Both the position numbers and the translations under genes were made by a program. DNA of 5,348 nucleotides from an uncultured Oscillospiraceae bacterium (lineage in GTDB: Bacteria; Bacillota; Clostridia; Oscillospirales; Oscillospiraceae): the NCBI GenBank assembly GCA_944385455.1, contig CALWXI010000087.1, positions 1 through 5,348 of the forward strand, written 5' to 3'. Position 1 is the first letter of the stretch, and each line of letters starts with the position of its first letter. Of the stretch, positions 1 through 5,289 are shown piece by piece. The notes beneath the pieces were generated by a model. That model was not told the origin of the DNA and did no database searches. It worked only from the letters and a program-made list of their open reading frames with translations.

Positions 1-172
1 GCAGCCGTACTGGTATGTCACGCTGATCGGGGCCGTCCTGTCCCTGGCCTTCGGGGCCATCGTCCTCGTCAACCCCTTCGCGTCCACGGCGGCGCTGTGG
101 GTCTTTATCGCCGTCTCCCTCATTGTAGAGGCCGTCGCGGACATCCTGTCGTTCTTCCTGGGACGGAGGTGA
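1..172 (+). CDS. DUF308/HdeD-like small membrane protein, C-terminal fragment
   Basis: This is the end of a gene that starts before the window; the first complete codon is at position 2 and the TGA stop is at 170-172, leaving 56 residues. The visible protein has two hydrophobic membrane segments. The first runs through VTLIGAVLSLAFGAIVLVNP and the second through AALWVFIAVSLIVEAVADIL, ending in a short basic tail (FFLGRR). A glycine-rich helix, then an NPF turn, then a helix with an acidic residue in 'IVEAVADI', is the repeating unit of the DUF308/HdeD membrane family. That family's molecular role is poorly defined outside enterobacterial acid resistance, so no function is assigned. It converges on the minus-strand cluster across a large hairpin and is probably unrelated to it. 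Family assignment is fair from pattern alone; the N-terminal part is not visible. Confidence 0.72.
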   Translation, partial: QPYWYVTLIGAVLSLAFGAIVLVNPFASTAALWVFIAVSLIVEAVADILSFFLGRR

Positions 173-190
173 CGCGCCCAGGCCAAAGCG

Positions 191-234
191 CCGCGAGGCC
201 CCGGATGTGCCGACGCACATCCGGGGCCTCGCGG
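191..234. terminator. Large perfect hairpin between convergent genes, probable bidirectional terminator
   Basis: Two perfectly complementary 20-base arms (191-210 and 215-234) enclose a 4-base loop, CGAC. It lies 18 bp after the DUF308 stop and 39 bp after the end of the hydratase gene, exactly where both convergent transcripts should end. The stem is very GC-rich. Neither side has a good U-tract: plus-strand transcription continues CTGTTGGT, and minus-strand transcription continues CGCTTTGG. It may therefore work as a U-poor terminator or as a barrier to 3' exonuclease. Confidence 0.75.
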
Positions 235-273
235 CTGTTGGTATGGAGGGGAACGATTCCCAAACTGGGAAAC

Positions 274-684
274 TTAGTTCTTGGGGGGCATCACGGTGGC
301 CATGCCTTTGATGACCACGTCGCCATTCTGGTTGGTGCAGATGGTCTCCAGCTTGACGATGTTCTTCTCAGCCATGATCTCGCTCACGGTGCAGGTGGCG
401 GTGACGGTGTCGCCGAAACGCACGGGCTTGGTGAACTTGAGCTCCTGGCCCAGGTAGATGGTTCCGGGGCCGGGCAGCTTCATGGCCAGGACGGCGGAGA
501 TGAAGCCTGCGGAGAGGATGCCGTGGGCGATACGGCCGCCGAACATGGTCTTGCTGGAGGCATCCTCGTTCACGTGAGCGGGGTTGAGATCGCCGGTGAT
601 GCCGGCAAACAGATAGACGTCGGTCTCCGTGACAGTCTTGGACATGCTGGCGGAATCACCGATCTTCAGTTCCTGAATGGTCAT
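274..684 (-). CDS. MaoC-like (R)-specific enoyl-CoA hydratase (PhaJ type)
   Basis: A 136-residue single hot-dog-fold protein, the usual length for PhaJ-type (R)-specific enoyl-CoA hydratases, which interconvert trans-2-enoyl-CoA and (R)-3-hydroxyacyl-CoA in the cytoplasm. The catalytic Asp-x4-His dyad is visible as D32 and H37 in GDLNPAHVNEDA, followed by FGGRIAHG (48-55), the conserved hydratase segment. The stretch LPGPGTIYLGQELKF and the following KPVRFGDTVTA closely match what I recall of Aeromonas caviae PhaJ, whose dyad is Asp31/His36. I chose the ATG at 684: AAGGAG (695-700 read in reverse) lies 10 nt upstream of it, but only 1 nt from the in-frame TTG at 693. It is the last gene of the cluster, 86 bp after the permease stop. 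In context it probably dehydrates an (R)-3-hydroxyacyl-CoA made by the CoA-transferase. The direction and chain length of the substrate are inferred. Confidence 0.9.
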   Translation of the reverse strand: MTIQELKIGDSASMSKTVTETDVYLFAGITGDLNPAHVNEDASSKTMFGGRIAHGILSAGFISAVLAMKLPGPGTIYLGQELKFTKPVRFGDTVTATCTVSEIMAEKNIVKLETICTNQNGDVVIKGMATVMPPKN

Positions 685-694
685 TGGCTGCAAA

Positions 695-700
695 CTCCTT
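695..700 (-). promoter_or_regulatory. Ribosome binding site of the MaoC-like hydratase (decides the start)
   Basis: AAGGAG on the minus strand. It leaves a 10-nt spacer to the ATG at 684 and only 1 nt to the upstream TTG at 693, so the ATG is the better start. Confidence 0.7.
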
Positions 701-770
701 CCATTTTGTCATACGCTATGTCGAAGCCGTGGATGGGCGGCTGGACACAGCCCGGACAAGTGATCGCGAA

Positions 771-2108
771 TCAGATGAACATGCCCCAGATAAGAGCCAG
801 CACCAGGGAAGCCACCAGGGGGATGATGCAGGTGGTGACGCAGATGTCGATGTAGGACTCCTTGTGGGTGCAGTTGGACACGGCCAGCAGGGTCAGGACG
901 GCGCCGTTGTGGGGCAGGGTGTCCAGACCGCCGGAGGAGATGGAGGCGATACGGTGCAGGGACTCCAGGGTGCTGGTGTTGCCAGCGGCCATCTCGGCGT
1001 ACTGGGGACCCAGGGCCTCCAGGGCGATGGACCTACCGCCGGAAGCGGAACCGGTGGCGCGGGCCAGCAGGTTGACGGCCACAGCCTCGGAGAAGAGGAT
1101 GGAACCGGGCATGTTCAGGGCGATGTTGGTCAGCACGGCGAAGCCGGGGACCACCTTGACCACGGAGCCGAAGCCCACGGCGCAGGCGGTGTTCATGATG
1201 GCGCCCATGGAGCCGTTGGCGCCATCGTTGATGGCGGGCAGCAGGGTCTTTGCCTGGCCCAAGTTCATGACGCAGCACACCAGGATGCCGCAGACCAGGG
1301 CGATGACGATGGCGTAGTTGGAGGCCAGGGTGATGCCGGTGGCGTTCTCCAGCAGGAGGGGGAACAGGGTGAGGAACAGCACCGCGACGAGCAGGGGCAC
1401 CAGGCCGCTGAGCCAGTGCCAGGAGGGCATAGCGCTCTCGTCATACTCGATCTCCTTGTGCTTGGGGTCGGCCACGAAGTGCAGGCCCTTCTTGCGGGCC
1501 TGGCTGGCGCGCCACTCAAGGTAGGCATAGGCGGGGACGAACATCACGACGCAGGCCACGATGGAGAGCAGGGGGGCGGCCATGGTGGTGGTGCCGTAGT
1601 AAGAGGTGGGGATCAGGTTCTGGATCTGGGGGCTGCCGGGGATGGCGGTCATGGTGATACCAAAGGCGCCGGTGGCGATGGCGCCGGGCAGCAGGGTCCG
1701 GGGCAGGTCGGCCGCACGGTAGATGGAGTAGCCCATGGGGTAGATAACGAACACCACGACGAACAGGGAGATGCCGCCGTAGGTCATCAGCAGGCAGGGC
1801 AGCACCACGGCCAGCACGGCGAACTTGGAGCCGATGAGCTTCACCAGGGCGTTGCCCAGGCTGCGGGCGGAACCGGTCATATCCATGACCTTGCCGTAGA
1901 CGGCGCCCAGGAAGAAGGGCGGGAACCACTGGAGTACGTAGTCGGCCATGCCCTTCATGTAGTCGCCGATGTAGGCGTCCAGCACGTTGTAGCCGCTGAG
2001 CACAGCCACCACCACGGCGCAGACGGGGGCGACCCAGATGATGGAGAAGCCCTTGTAGGCCAGGAACATCAGCAGCACCAGGCCCAGAATGATGCCAAAC
2101 AGGCTCAT
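771..2108 (-). CDS. GntP-family permease, putative short hydroxy-acid transporter
   Basis: A 445-residue polytopic membrane protein with about 11-12 hydrophobic segments, for example near residues 2-17, 22-38, 95-127, 140-157, 176-196, 230-253, 262-282, 305-330 and 421-443. A hydrophilic cytoplasmic-type loop rich in K, R, E and D lies at about 199-228. Length and motifs fit the GntP family of proton-coupled sugar-acid and organic-acid permeases. Recognisable motifs are the C-terminal SGGLDTLPHNGAV (392-404) and the glycine- and proline-rich ATGAFGITMTAIPGSPQIQN. Characterised members carry gluconate and related acids. GntP-type genes next to CoA-transferase genes (Bacillus subtilis yxjC with scoA/scoB) suggest a 3-hydroxybutyrate-like or other short carboxylate here, by context only. 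A strong RBS, GAGGAGGT (2117-2124 in reverse), sits 8 nt before the ATG. It starts 65 bp after the CoA-transferase stop with no obvious terminator between, so co-transcription is likely. Confidence 0.88.
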   Translation of the reverse strand: MSLFGIILGLVLLMFLAYKGFSIIWVAPVCAVVVAVLSGYNVLDAYIGDYMKGMADYVLQWFPPFFLGAVYGKVMDMTGSARSLGNALVKLIGSKFAVLAVVLPCLLMTYGGISLFVVVFVIYPMGYSIYRAADLPRTLLPGAIATGAFGITMTAIPGSPQIQNLIPTSYYGTTTMAAPLLSIVACVVMFVPAYAYLEWRASQARKKGLHFVADPKHKEIEYDESAMPSWHWLSGLVPLLVAVLFLTLFPLLLENATGITLASNYAIVIALVCGILVCCVMNLGQAKTLLPAINDGANGSMGAIMNTACAVGFGSVVKVVPGFAVLTNIALNMPGSILFSEAVAVNLLARATGSASGGRSIALEALGPQYAEMAAGNTSTLESLHRIASISSGGLDTLPHNGAVLTLLAVSNCTHKESYIDICVTTCIIPLVASLVLALIWGMFI

Positions 2109-2116
2109 GTAATTTT

Positions 2117-2124
2117 ACCTCCTC
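2117..2124 (-). promoter_or_regulatory. Ribosome binding site of the GntP permease
   Basis: GAGGAGGT on the minus strand, 8 nt from the ATG at 2108. It is a near-perfect Shine-Dalgarno sequence, which suggests efficient translation of the permease within the operon. Confidence 0.8.
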
Positions 2125-2173
2125 AACACTTCTTTATATCTTCTCTTCTCAAAAAACGCGGGGATCGGTTTTC

Positions 2174-3724
2174 TCAGAAGGTAAGACCCATGCGCTCCTC
2201 ACGGAAGATGCGCTCGTCCATGGTCTTGACGTCCTTCACGATGGGAGCGAAGTCCATCAGGTCCAGCACGTCCTTCTGGAGGTCCACACCGGGGGCGATC
2301 TCCTTGAGCTCCACGCCCTCGGGAGTGAGCTCAAAGACGGCGCGCTCGGTGATGTAGAGCACGGGCTGGCCCTTCTCCAGGGCGTACTCGCCGGAGAAGG
2401 TGACCTGCTCCACTTCCTTCAGGAACTTCTTGTCCCGGCCCTCCTGGAGGATCTGCAGCTTGCCGTCGGCCACACCCAGCTTCAGGCCGCCGGCGGTGAA
2501 GGTGCCGCAGTAGACGACCTTCTTGGCGTTCTGAGTGATGTTGATGAAGCCGCCGCAGCCGGCGATCTTGGGACCGAACTTGGAGACGTTGATGTTGCCC
2601 TTCTCGTCGGCCTGAGCCAGACCCAGGAAGGCCACATCCAGGCCGCCGCCGTCGTAGAAGTCGAACTGATAGGGCTGGTCCAGGATGCAGTCGGGGTTGG
2701 TGGTCACGCCGAAGTCCTTGCCGCCGGCGGGGATGCCGCCGATGGTGCCGGCCTCGGTGGTGAGGACCATGCCCTCCAGACCCTCTTCAGCGGCCACAGC
2801 GGCCACGCCCTCGGGCATGCCGATGCCCAGGTTGGTGATGGCGTTGGGCACCAGCTCCATGGCGGCCCGGCGGGCCACGATCTTCCGCTGGTCCAGCTTC
2901 ATGGGCTGCAGGGAGTCCACGGGCACCCGGATCTCGCCGGAGTAGGCGGGATTGTAGCTGGTGCCGAAGGTCTGCATGTGGTTTTCGGGGGCGGCCACCA
3001 CGATGGCGTCCACGTAGATGCCGGGCAGGCGGACCAGACGAGTGTCCAGAGCGCCGTACTCCACCACGTTCTCCACCTGGACAATGACCTTGCCGCCGGA
3101 GTTCTTGGCGGCCTGGGCGATGGCCAGGGTCTCAGCGGTGACGCCCTCCTTCTGGAAGGTGCAGTTGCCGTGGGTGTCGGCATAGGTGGCGCGGATCATA
3201 GCCACGTTGATGGGCAGGGCCTTGTAGAACAGACGCTCCTGGCCGCCGATCTCGATCAGCTCCACCAGGGGGCCGGCCTCCCGGGCCAGATCGTTGAGCA
3301 TGCCGCCCTCCAGCCGGGGATCGGCGAAGGTCTTCAGGCCAACGTGGGTGATGACGCCGGGCTTGCCGGCGGCGATATCACGGAACAGGTGAGAAATGAC
3401 GCCCTGGGGATAGTTGTAGGCAGCGCACTTGTTCTCCTGAGCCAGCTTCTGCAGCCGGGGCACCAGACCCCAGTGGCCGCCGATGACCCGGGCCACCAGG
3501 CCCTCTTCGCCCAGATGGTTGAGACCCCGGGTGGCGCTGTCGCCCTGGCCGGCGGCGTAGACCGCGGTGAGAGCCTTGGGGGAACCCTCATTCAGGAAGA
3601 GCTCCTGCATTTTGGCCTCTACCTCTTCCGGCACCATGGCACCAACAAAGCCGCCAAAGCCGACGGTGTCGCCATCGTGGATATAGGTGCGGACTGCCTC
3701 CTCAGCTGACATGATCTTGGGCAT
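2174..3724 (-). CDS. pct: Pct-type acyl-CoA:carboxylate CoA-transferase (family I, fused alpha-beta)
   Basis: A 516-residue cytoplasmic enzyme that moves CoA from an acyl-CoA donor to a short carboxylate through a glutamyl-CoA thioester. Both family I domains are fused: the N-terminal one (about 1-270) opens with DGDTVGFGGFVG (17-28), and the C-terminal one (about 285-480) carries the catalytic glutamate E324 in LTTEAGTIGGIPAGG. Other conserved parts are YDGGGLDVAFLGLA, SKFGPKIAGCGGFINITQN (381-399) and TAGGLKL. From memory these match Clostridium propionicum propionate CoA-transferase, about 524 residues, whose nucleophile is also Glu324; YdiF-type acetate CoA-transferases are the nearest alternative. 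Pct enzymes accept acetate, propionate, lactate, butyrate and 3-hydroxybutyrate, so the substrate cannot be read from sequence. I chose the ATG at 3724: AAGGAAG lies 9 nt upstream and the protein then begins like Pct. An in-frame 59-codon extension to the ATG at 3901 has no RBS. It is the first gene of the minus-strand cluster. Confidence 0.95.
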   Translation of the reverse strand: MPKIMSAEEAVRTYIHDGDTVGFGGFVGAMVPEEVEAKMQELFLNEGSPKALTAVYAAGQGDSATRGLNHLGEEGLVARVIGGHWGLVPRLQKLAQENKCAAYNYPQGVISHLFRDIAAGKPGVITHVGLKTFADPRLEGGMLNDLAREAGPLVELIEIGGQERLFYKALPINVAMIRATYADTHGNCTFQKEGVTAETLAIAQAAKNSGGKVIVQVENVVEYGALDTRLVRLPGIYVDAIVVAAPENHMQTFGTSYNPAYSGEIRVPVDSLQPMKLDQRKIVARRAAMELVPNAITNLGIGMPEGVAAVAAEEGLEGMVLTTEAGTIGGIPAGGKDFGVTTNPDCILDQPYQFDFYDGGGLDVAFLGLAQADEKGNINVSKFGPKIAGCGGFINITQNAKKVVYCGTFTAGGLKLGVADGKLQILQEGRDKKFLKEVEQVTFSGEYALEKGQPVLYITERAVFELTPEGVELKEIAPGVDLQKDVLDLMDFAPIVKDVKTMDERIFREERMGLTF

Positions 3725-3733
3725 GGAACACCA

Positions 3734-3740
3734 CTTCCTT
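3734..3740 (-). promoter_or_regulatory. Ribosome binding site of the CoA-transferase (decides the start)
   Basis: AAGGAAG on the minus strand, 9 nt from the ATG at 3724. The upstream in-frame ATG at 3901 is preceded by TTCTTCTGC, which has no Shine-Dalgarno character, so 3724 is preferred. Confidence 0.75.
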
Positions 3741-3848
3741 TCCTGACACGCAATTTTGTGTATCTTGCATGCGCCACGGGATAGACGCGTACAGCATTTG
3801 GGAAAAATGGCCTTTGCCTGCCTATCAAATCGCCTGACGCATACACAC

Positions 3849-3878
3849 AGTATATCCGCAAGAGGTAGCATATGTAAA
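3849..3878 (-). promoter_or_regulatory. Candidate proximal promoter (P2) of the CoA-transferase operon
   Basis: On the minus strand, TTTACA (3878-3873) matches the -35 consensus at 5 of 6 positions. It is followed after 18 nt by TATACT (3854-3849), 5 of 6 for the -10. Transcription would begin near 3842, leaving a leader of roughly 118 nt. A 7-bp inverted repeat (3880-3896) abuts the -35 on its upstream side, where a LysR-type activator could bind. Sequence match only. Confidence 0.45.
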
Positions 3879-3879
3879 A

Positions 3880-3896
3880 TGCCTTTTTGAAAGGCA
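3880..3896. promoter_or_regulatory. Inverted repeat TGCCTTT-N3-AAAGGCA, candidate operator or leader hairpin
   Basis: A perfect 7-bp inverted repeat with a TTG spacer. Relative to P2 it lies directly upstream of the -35 box, as an activator site would. Relative to P1 it lies at the very 5' end of the transcript, where it could fold into a short stem. The sequence does not decide between the two roles. Confidence 0.45.
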
Positions 3897-3909
3897 ACCA
3901 TGCAGAAGA

Positions 3910-3937
3910 ATTATAGTTTGCACTATTTCTATGAAAA
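3910..3937 (-). promoter_or_regulatory. Candidate distal promoter (P1) of the CoA-transferase operon
   Basis: On the minus strand, a perfect -10 TATAAT (3915-3910) is preceded after a 16-nt spacer by TTTTCA (3937-3932), 4 of 6 for the -35. The surroundings are strongly AT-rich, with an A/T run just upstream (3936-3951) that could act as an UP element. Transcription from here would start near 3903 and give a leader of about 178 nt before the CoA-transferase ATG, long enough to hold regulation. Its -10 overlaps TTATAGTT (3911-3918), which also occurs at the divergent regulator's -10. Confidence 0.5.
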
Positions 3938-4046
3938 TTAAAAAAATTTTATGTACAGTTTTGCTACAATAATACTTTTTACAAAATCCATCCATTCTAA
4001 AAAAGCATACTTTTGTGTCATCTCCTCAAAGCCGAGGGCCACTCTT

Positions 4047-4113
4047 TGGTTATATTGCATTGACAAATCATGTATTCTTCCGTTATAGTTAGGTATAACC
4101 ACATTAATGTTAT
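4047..4113. promoter_or_regulatory. Cluster of GTTAT/ATAAC half-sites, candidate LysR binding region
   Basis: Four copies of the same half-site occur in 67 bp: GTTAT at 4049-4053, GTTAT at 4082-4086, ATAAC (inverted) at 4095-4099 and GTTAT at 4109-4113. The second and third form GTTATA-N6-TATAAC over the -10 and start of the regulator gene. The first and third extend to an 8-bp inverted pair, TGGTTATA (4047-4054) and TATAACCA (4094-4101), flanking the core promoter. A 10-bp palindrome, ACATTAATGT (4101-4110), lies beside them. LysR proteins bind paired dyads and commonly repress their own gene, so this is the best operator candidate. None fits the textbook T-N11-A box cleanly with a symmetric dyad. 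Confidence 0.45.
4060..4089 (+). promoter_or_regulatory. Candidate promoter of the LysR-type regulator
   Basis: A perfect -35 TTGACA (4060-4065) is followed after 18 nt by TATAGT (4084-4089), 5 of 6 for the -10. Transcription would start near 4096, about 57 nt before the LysR ATG. The -10 is covered by the dyad GTTATA-N6-TATAAC (4082-4099), which points to autoregulation. Confidence 0.6.
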
Positions 4114-4140
4114 GGTTGGTGGCGCGGTATTTGCCGCGCA

Positions 4141-4146
4141 AGGAGG
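4141..4146 (+). promoter_or_regulatory. Ribosome binding site of the LysR regulator (decides the start)
   Basis: AGGAGG lies 7 nt before the ATG at 4154. The alternative in-frame ATG at 4070 lies inside the promoter spacer and upstream of the predicted transcript start, so it is not used. Confidence 0.85.
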
Positions 4147-4153
4147 GACAGGT

Positions 4154-5077
4154 ATGGAGATCCAACAGCTCAAGTACTTTGTCGAAGTGGTCCGCCAGGA
4201 GAGCTTTACCCGGGCGGCCGCCCAGCTTTTCGTCACCCAGCCCATGCTGACCCGGGCCATCAAGAGCCTGGAGGAGGAACTCAGCATCCGCCTCATCGAG
4301 CGCACCAGCAAGAGCTTCTACCTCACCGACGCCGGACAGGTCCTCTACGACCGGGCCCAGGATTTTCTCCTCCAATACGACGACATCTTCCAGACCATGG
4401 CCGACGTGCGCTCGGTGCGGACGGGAGAGGTCCGGCTGAGCATCCCCGGGGTGCTGCTGGAGGTCTACTTCCCGCTTCTGCTCGCCCGGTTCCACCGGCA
4501 CTTCCCCGGCATCGACATCTCGGTGGTGGAGGAGGGCTCCAAGCTGGTGGCCGCCGCCGTCAGCTCCGGCCGGGCCGACCTGGGCCTGGTGATGCTGCCG
4601 GTGGACGAGCCCTACCGCTTTGAGAGCAAGACCCTCATCAGCGACGTCTGCCAGCTGGCGGTGAGCCGGCACCACCCCTTCGCCAAGCTCAGCAGCGTCA
4701 ACCTTCAGGACCTGAAGAACGAGACCATACTTACCTTCAGTGAGACGGCCACCCTTCACGACACCTTTATCCGTATGTGCGGGGAGCAGGGCTTCGCCCC
4801 CCGCATCGCCTATAAGAGCCTTATGACCCGGTTCAGCATGAAGATGGTGGGGATGCAGCAGTGCGTGGCCGTCCTCCCCCTGCCCATCCTCCAGCCCGAC
4901 CTGTGCGAGGAGCTGGTCACCGTCCCCCTGGAGCCGGTGATCCCCTGGGAGATCGCCATCATCCGCCGGCGGGAGGGCTACCGCTCCTTCGCCGCCACCC
5001 AGCTCTTCGACCACATCTGCGAGCACTTCGCCGCTCTGGAGGGCGGCGGGGCAGAAGAACTGAAGAACGGGGCGTGA
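4154..5077 (+). CDS. LysR-type transcriptional regulator
   Basis: A 307-residue protein of typical LysR length. It begins MEIQQLKYFVEVVRQESFTR, and the winged helix-turn-helix covers about residues 1-60. The recognition region AAAQLFVTQPMLTRAIKSLE (21-40) is the classical LysR signature, followed by a linker helix to about residue 90. The C-terminal effector-binding domain (about 91-295) starts at GEVRLSIPGVLLEVYFP and contains GRADLGLVMLP, the usual end of its first subdomain. The effector cannot be read from sequence; its position suggests the substrate, or a CoA derivative, of the neighbouring CoA-transferase pathway. It is divergent from the minus-strand cluster across 429 bp, the common LysR arrangement in which the regulator activates the neighbouring operon and represses itself. 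The start at 4154 is set by AGGAGG 7 nt upstream and by the family's standard N-terminus. The C-terminal tail (EGGGAEELKNGA) is variable and unremarkable. Confidence 0.95.
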   Translation: MEIQQLKYFVEVVRQESFTRAAAQLFVTQPMLTRAIKSLEEELSIRLIERTSKSFYLTDAGQVLYDRAQDFLLQYDDIFQTMADVRSVRTGEVRLSIPGVLLEVYFPLLLARFHRHFPGIDISVVEEGSKLVAAAVSSGRADLGLVMLPVDEPYRFESKTLISDVCQLAVSRHHPFAKLSSVNLQDLKNETILTFSETATLHDTFIRMCGEQGFAPRIAYKSLMTRFSMKMVGMQQCVAVLPLPILQPDLCEELVTVPLEPVIPWEIAIIRRREGYRSFAATQLFDHICEHFAALEGGGAEELKNGA

Positions 5078-5150
5078 GATCTTCCGCCGGTTCCCATTCC
5101 ACTTCGCCGGGCTCGTCTTGAAGAAAGGACGGAGACACAGAAGCAAACCG

Positions 5151-5171
5151 GGCGGGCGCAGGCCGCCCGCC
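5151..5171 (+). terminator. Hairpin after the LysR gene, possible weak terminator
   Basis: GGCGGGCG (5151-5158) pairs with CGCCCGCC (5164-5171) across a CAGGC loop, 73 bp after the LysR stop. No T-run follows directly; the nearest is TTTT at 5191-5194. Termination is plausible but may need Rho or other help. Confidence 0.4.
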
Positions 5172-5197
5172 ATATGGCTGCGGCACCGTGTTTTCGC

Positions 5198-5220
5198 GGG
5201 CGCGCCGGGTCGTCGCGCCC
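5198..5220. repeat. GC-rich inverted repeat in the region after LysR
   Basis: GGGCGCG (5198-5204) and CGCGCCC (5214-5220) form a 7-bp stem around a 9-nt loop. It lies between the post-LysR hairpin and the repeat modules. No U-tract is present on either strand, so I do not call it a terminator. Confidence 0.35.
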
Positions 5221-5247
5221 CCCACAAAGAAGAACCACGTCCCACCC

Positions 5248-5282
5248 TGTCATTCTGAGGCCGCAGGCGGTCAAATCCGCAG
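5248..5282. repeat. Short dispersed-repeat-like module (TGTCATTCTGAGG type)
   Basis: It begins TGTCATTCTGAGG, followed by CCGCAGGCGG (5261-5270) and TCAAATCC. From memory, the motif CATTCTGAG followed by a variable GC segment and a 'GAATCC/AAATCC' end is a recurring intergenic repeat in many bacterial genomes, including gut Firmicutes. Only one copy is visible here, so calling it a dispersed repeat rests on recall. Confidence 0.4.
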
Positions 5283-5289
5283 CCCCGTC

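Noticed and set aside
739..752. Small hairpin GGCTG-GACA-CAGCC in the permease-hydratase gap as an internal terminator
   Set aside because: The stem is only 5 bp and has no U-tract, which is too weak to support a terminator. Co-transcription of the hydratase remains the simpler reading.
97..855. 252-codon plus-strand frame spanning the DUF308 end, the hairpin and the hydratase
   Set aside because: It runs out of frame with the DUF308 fragment, through an inverted repeat and antisense to the hydratase; no coherent protein features.
684..2357. Long open frame on the plus strand (557 codons) opposite the permease gene
   Set aside because: The translation is low-complexity, rich in G, H, D, Q and A with no domain. 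It mirrors the GC-rich third positions of the minus-strand permease, which has clear membrane segments, GntP motifs and a strong RBS. Antisense shadow.
2978..3709. 243-codon plus-strand frame opposite the CoA-transferase
   Set aside because: Antisense shadow of a gene with intact catalytic and structural motifs; composition is G/H/L/D/Q-biased and no family resemblance is seen.
3725..3901. 59-codon in-frame N-terminal extension of the CoA-transferase
   Set aside because: The ATG at 3901 lacks a ribosome binding site. The extra residues do not resemble any Pct N-terminus, and the stretch holds the P2 promoter and the inverted repeat. The ATG at 3724 has a good RBS and matches the family start.
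4070..4153. 28-codon N-terminal extension of the LysR regulator
   Set aside because: It starts within the spacer between the -35 and -10 boxes, before the likely transcript start. The ATG at 4154 has AGGAGG 7 nt upstream and gives the standard LysR N-terminus.
3938..5245. Long open frame on the minus strand (435 codons) opposite the LysR gene
   Set aside because: It is the antisense of a clear LysR gene, has biased composition (G, H, L, D, A) and shows no recognisable domain.
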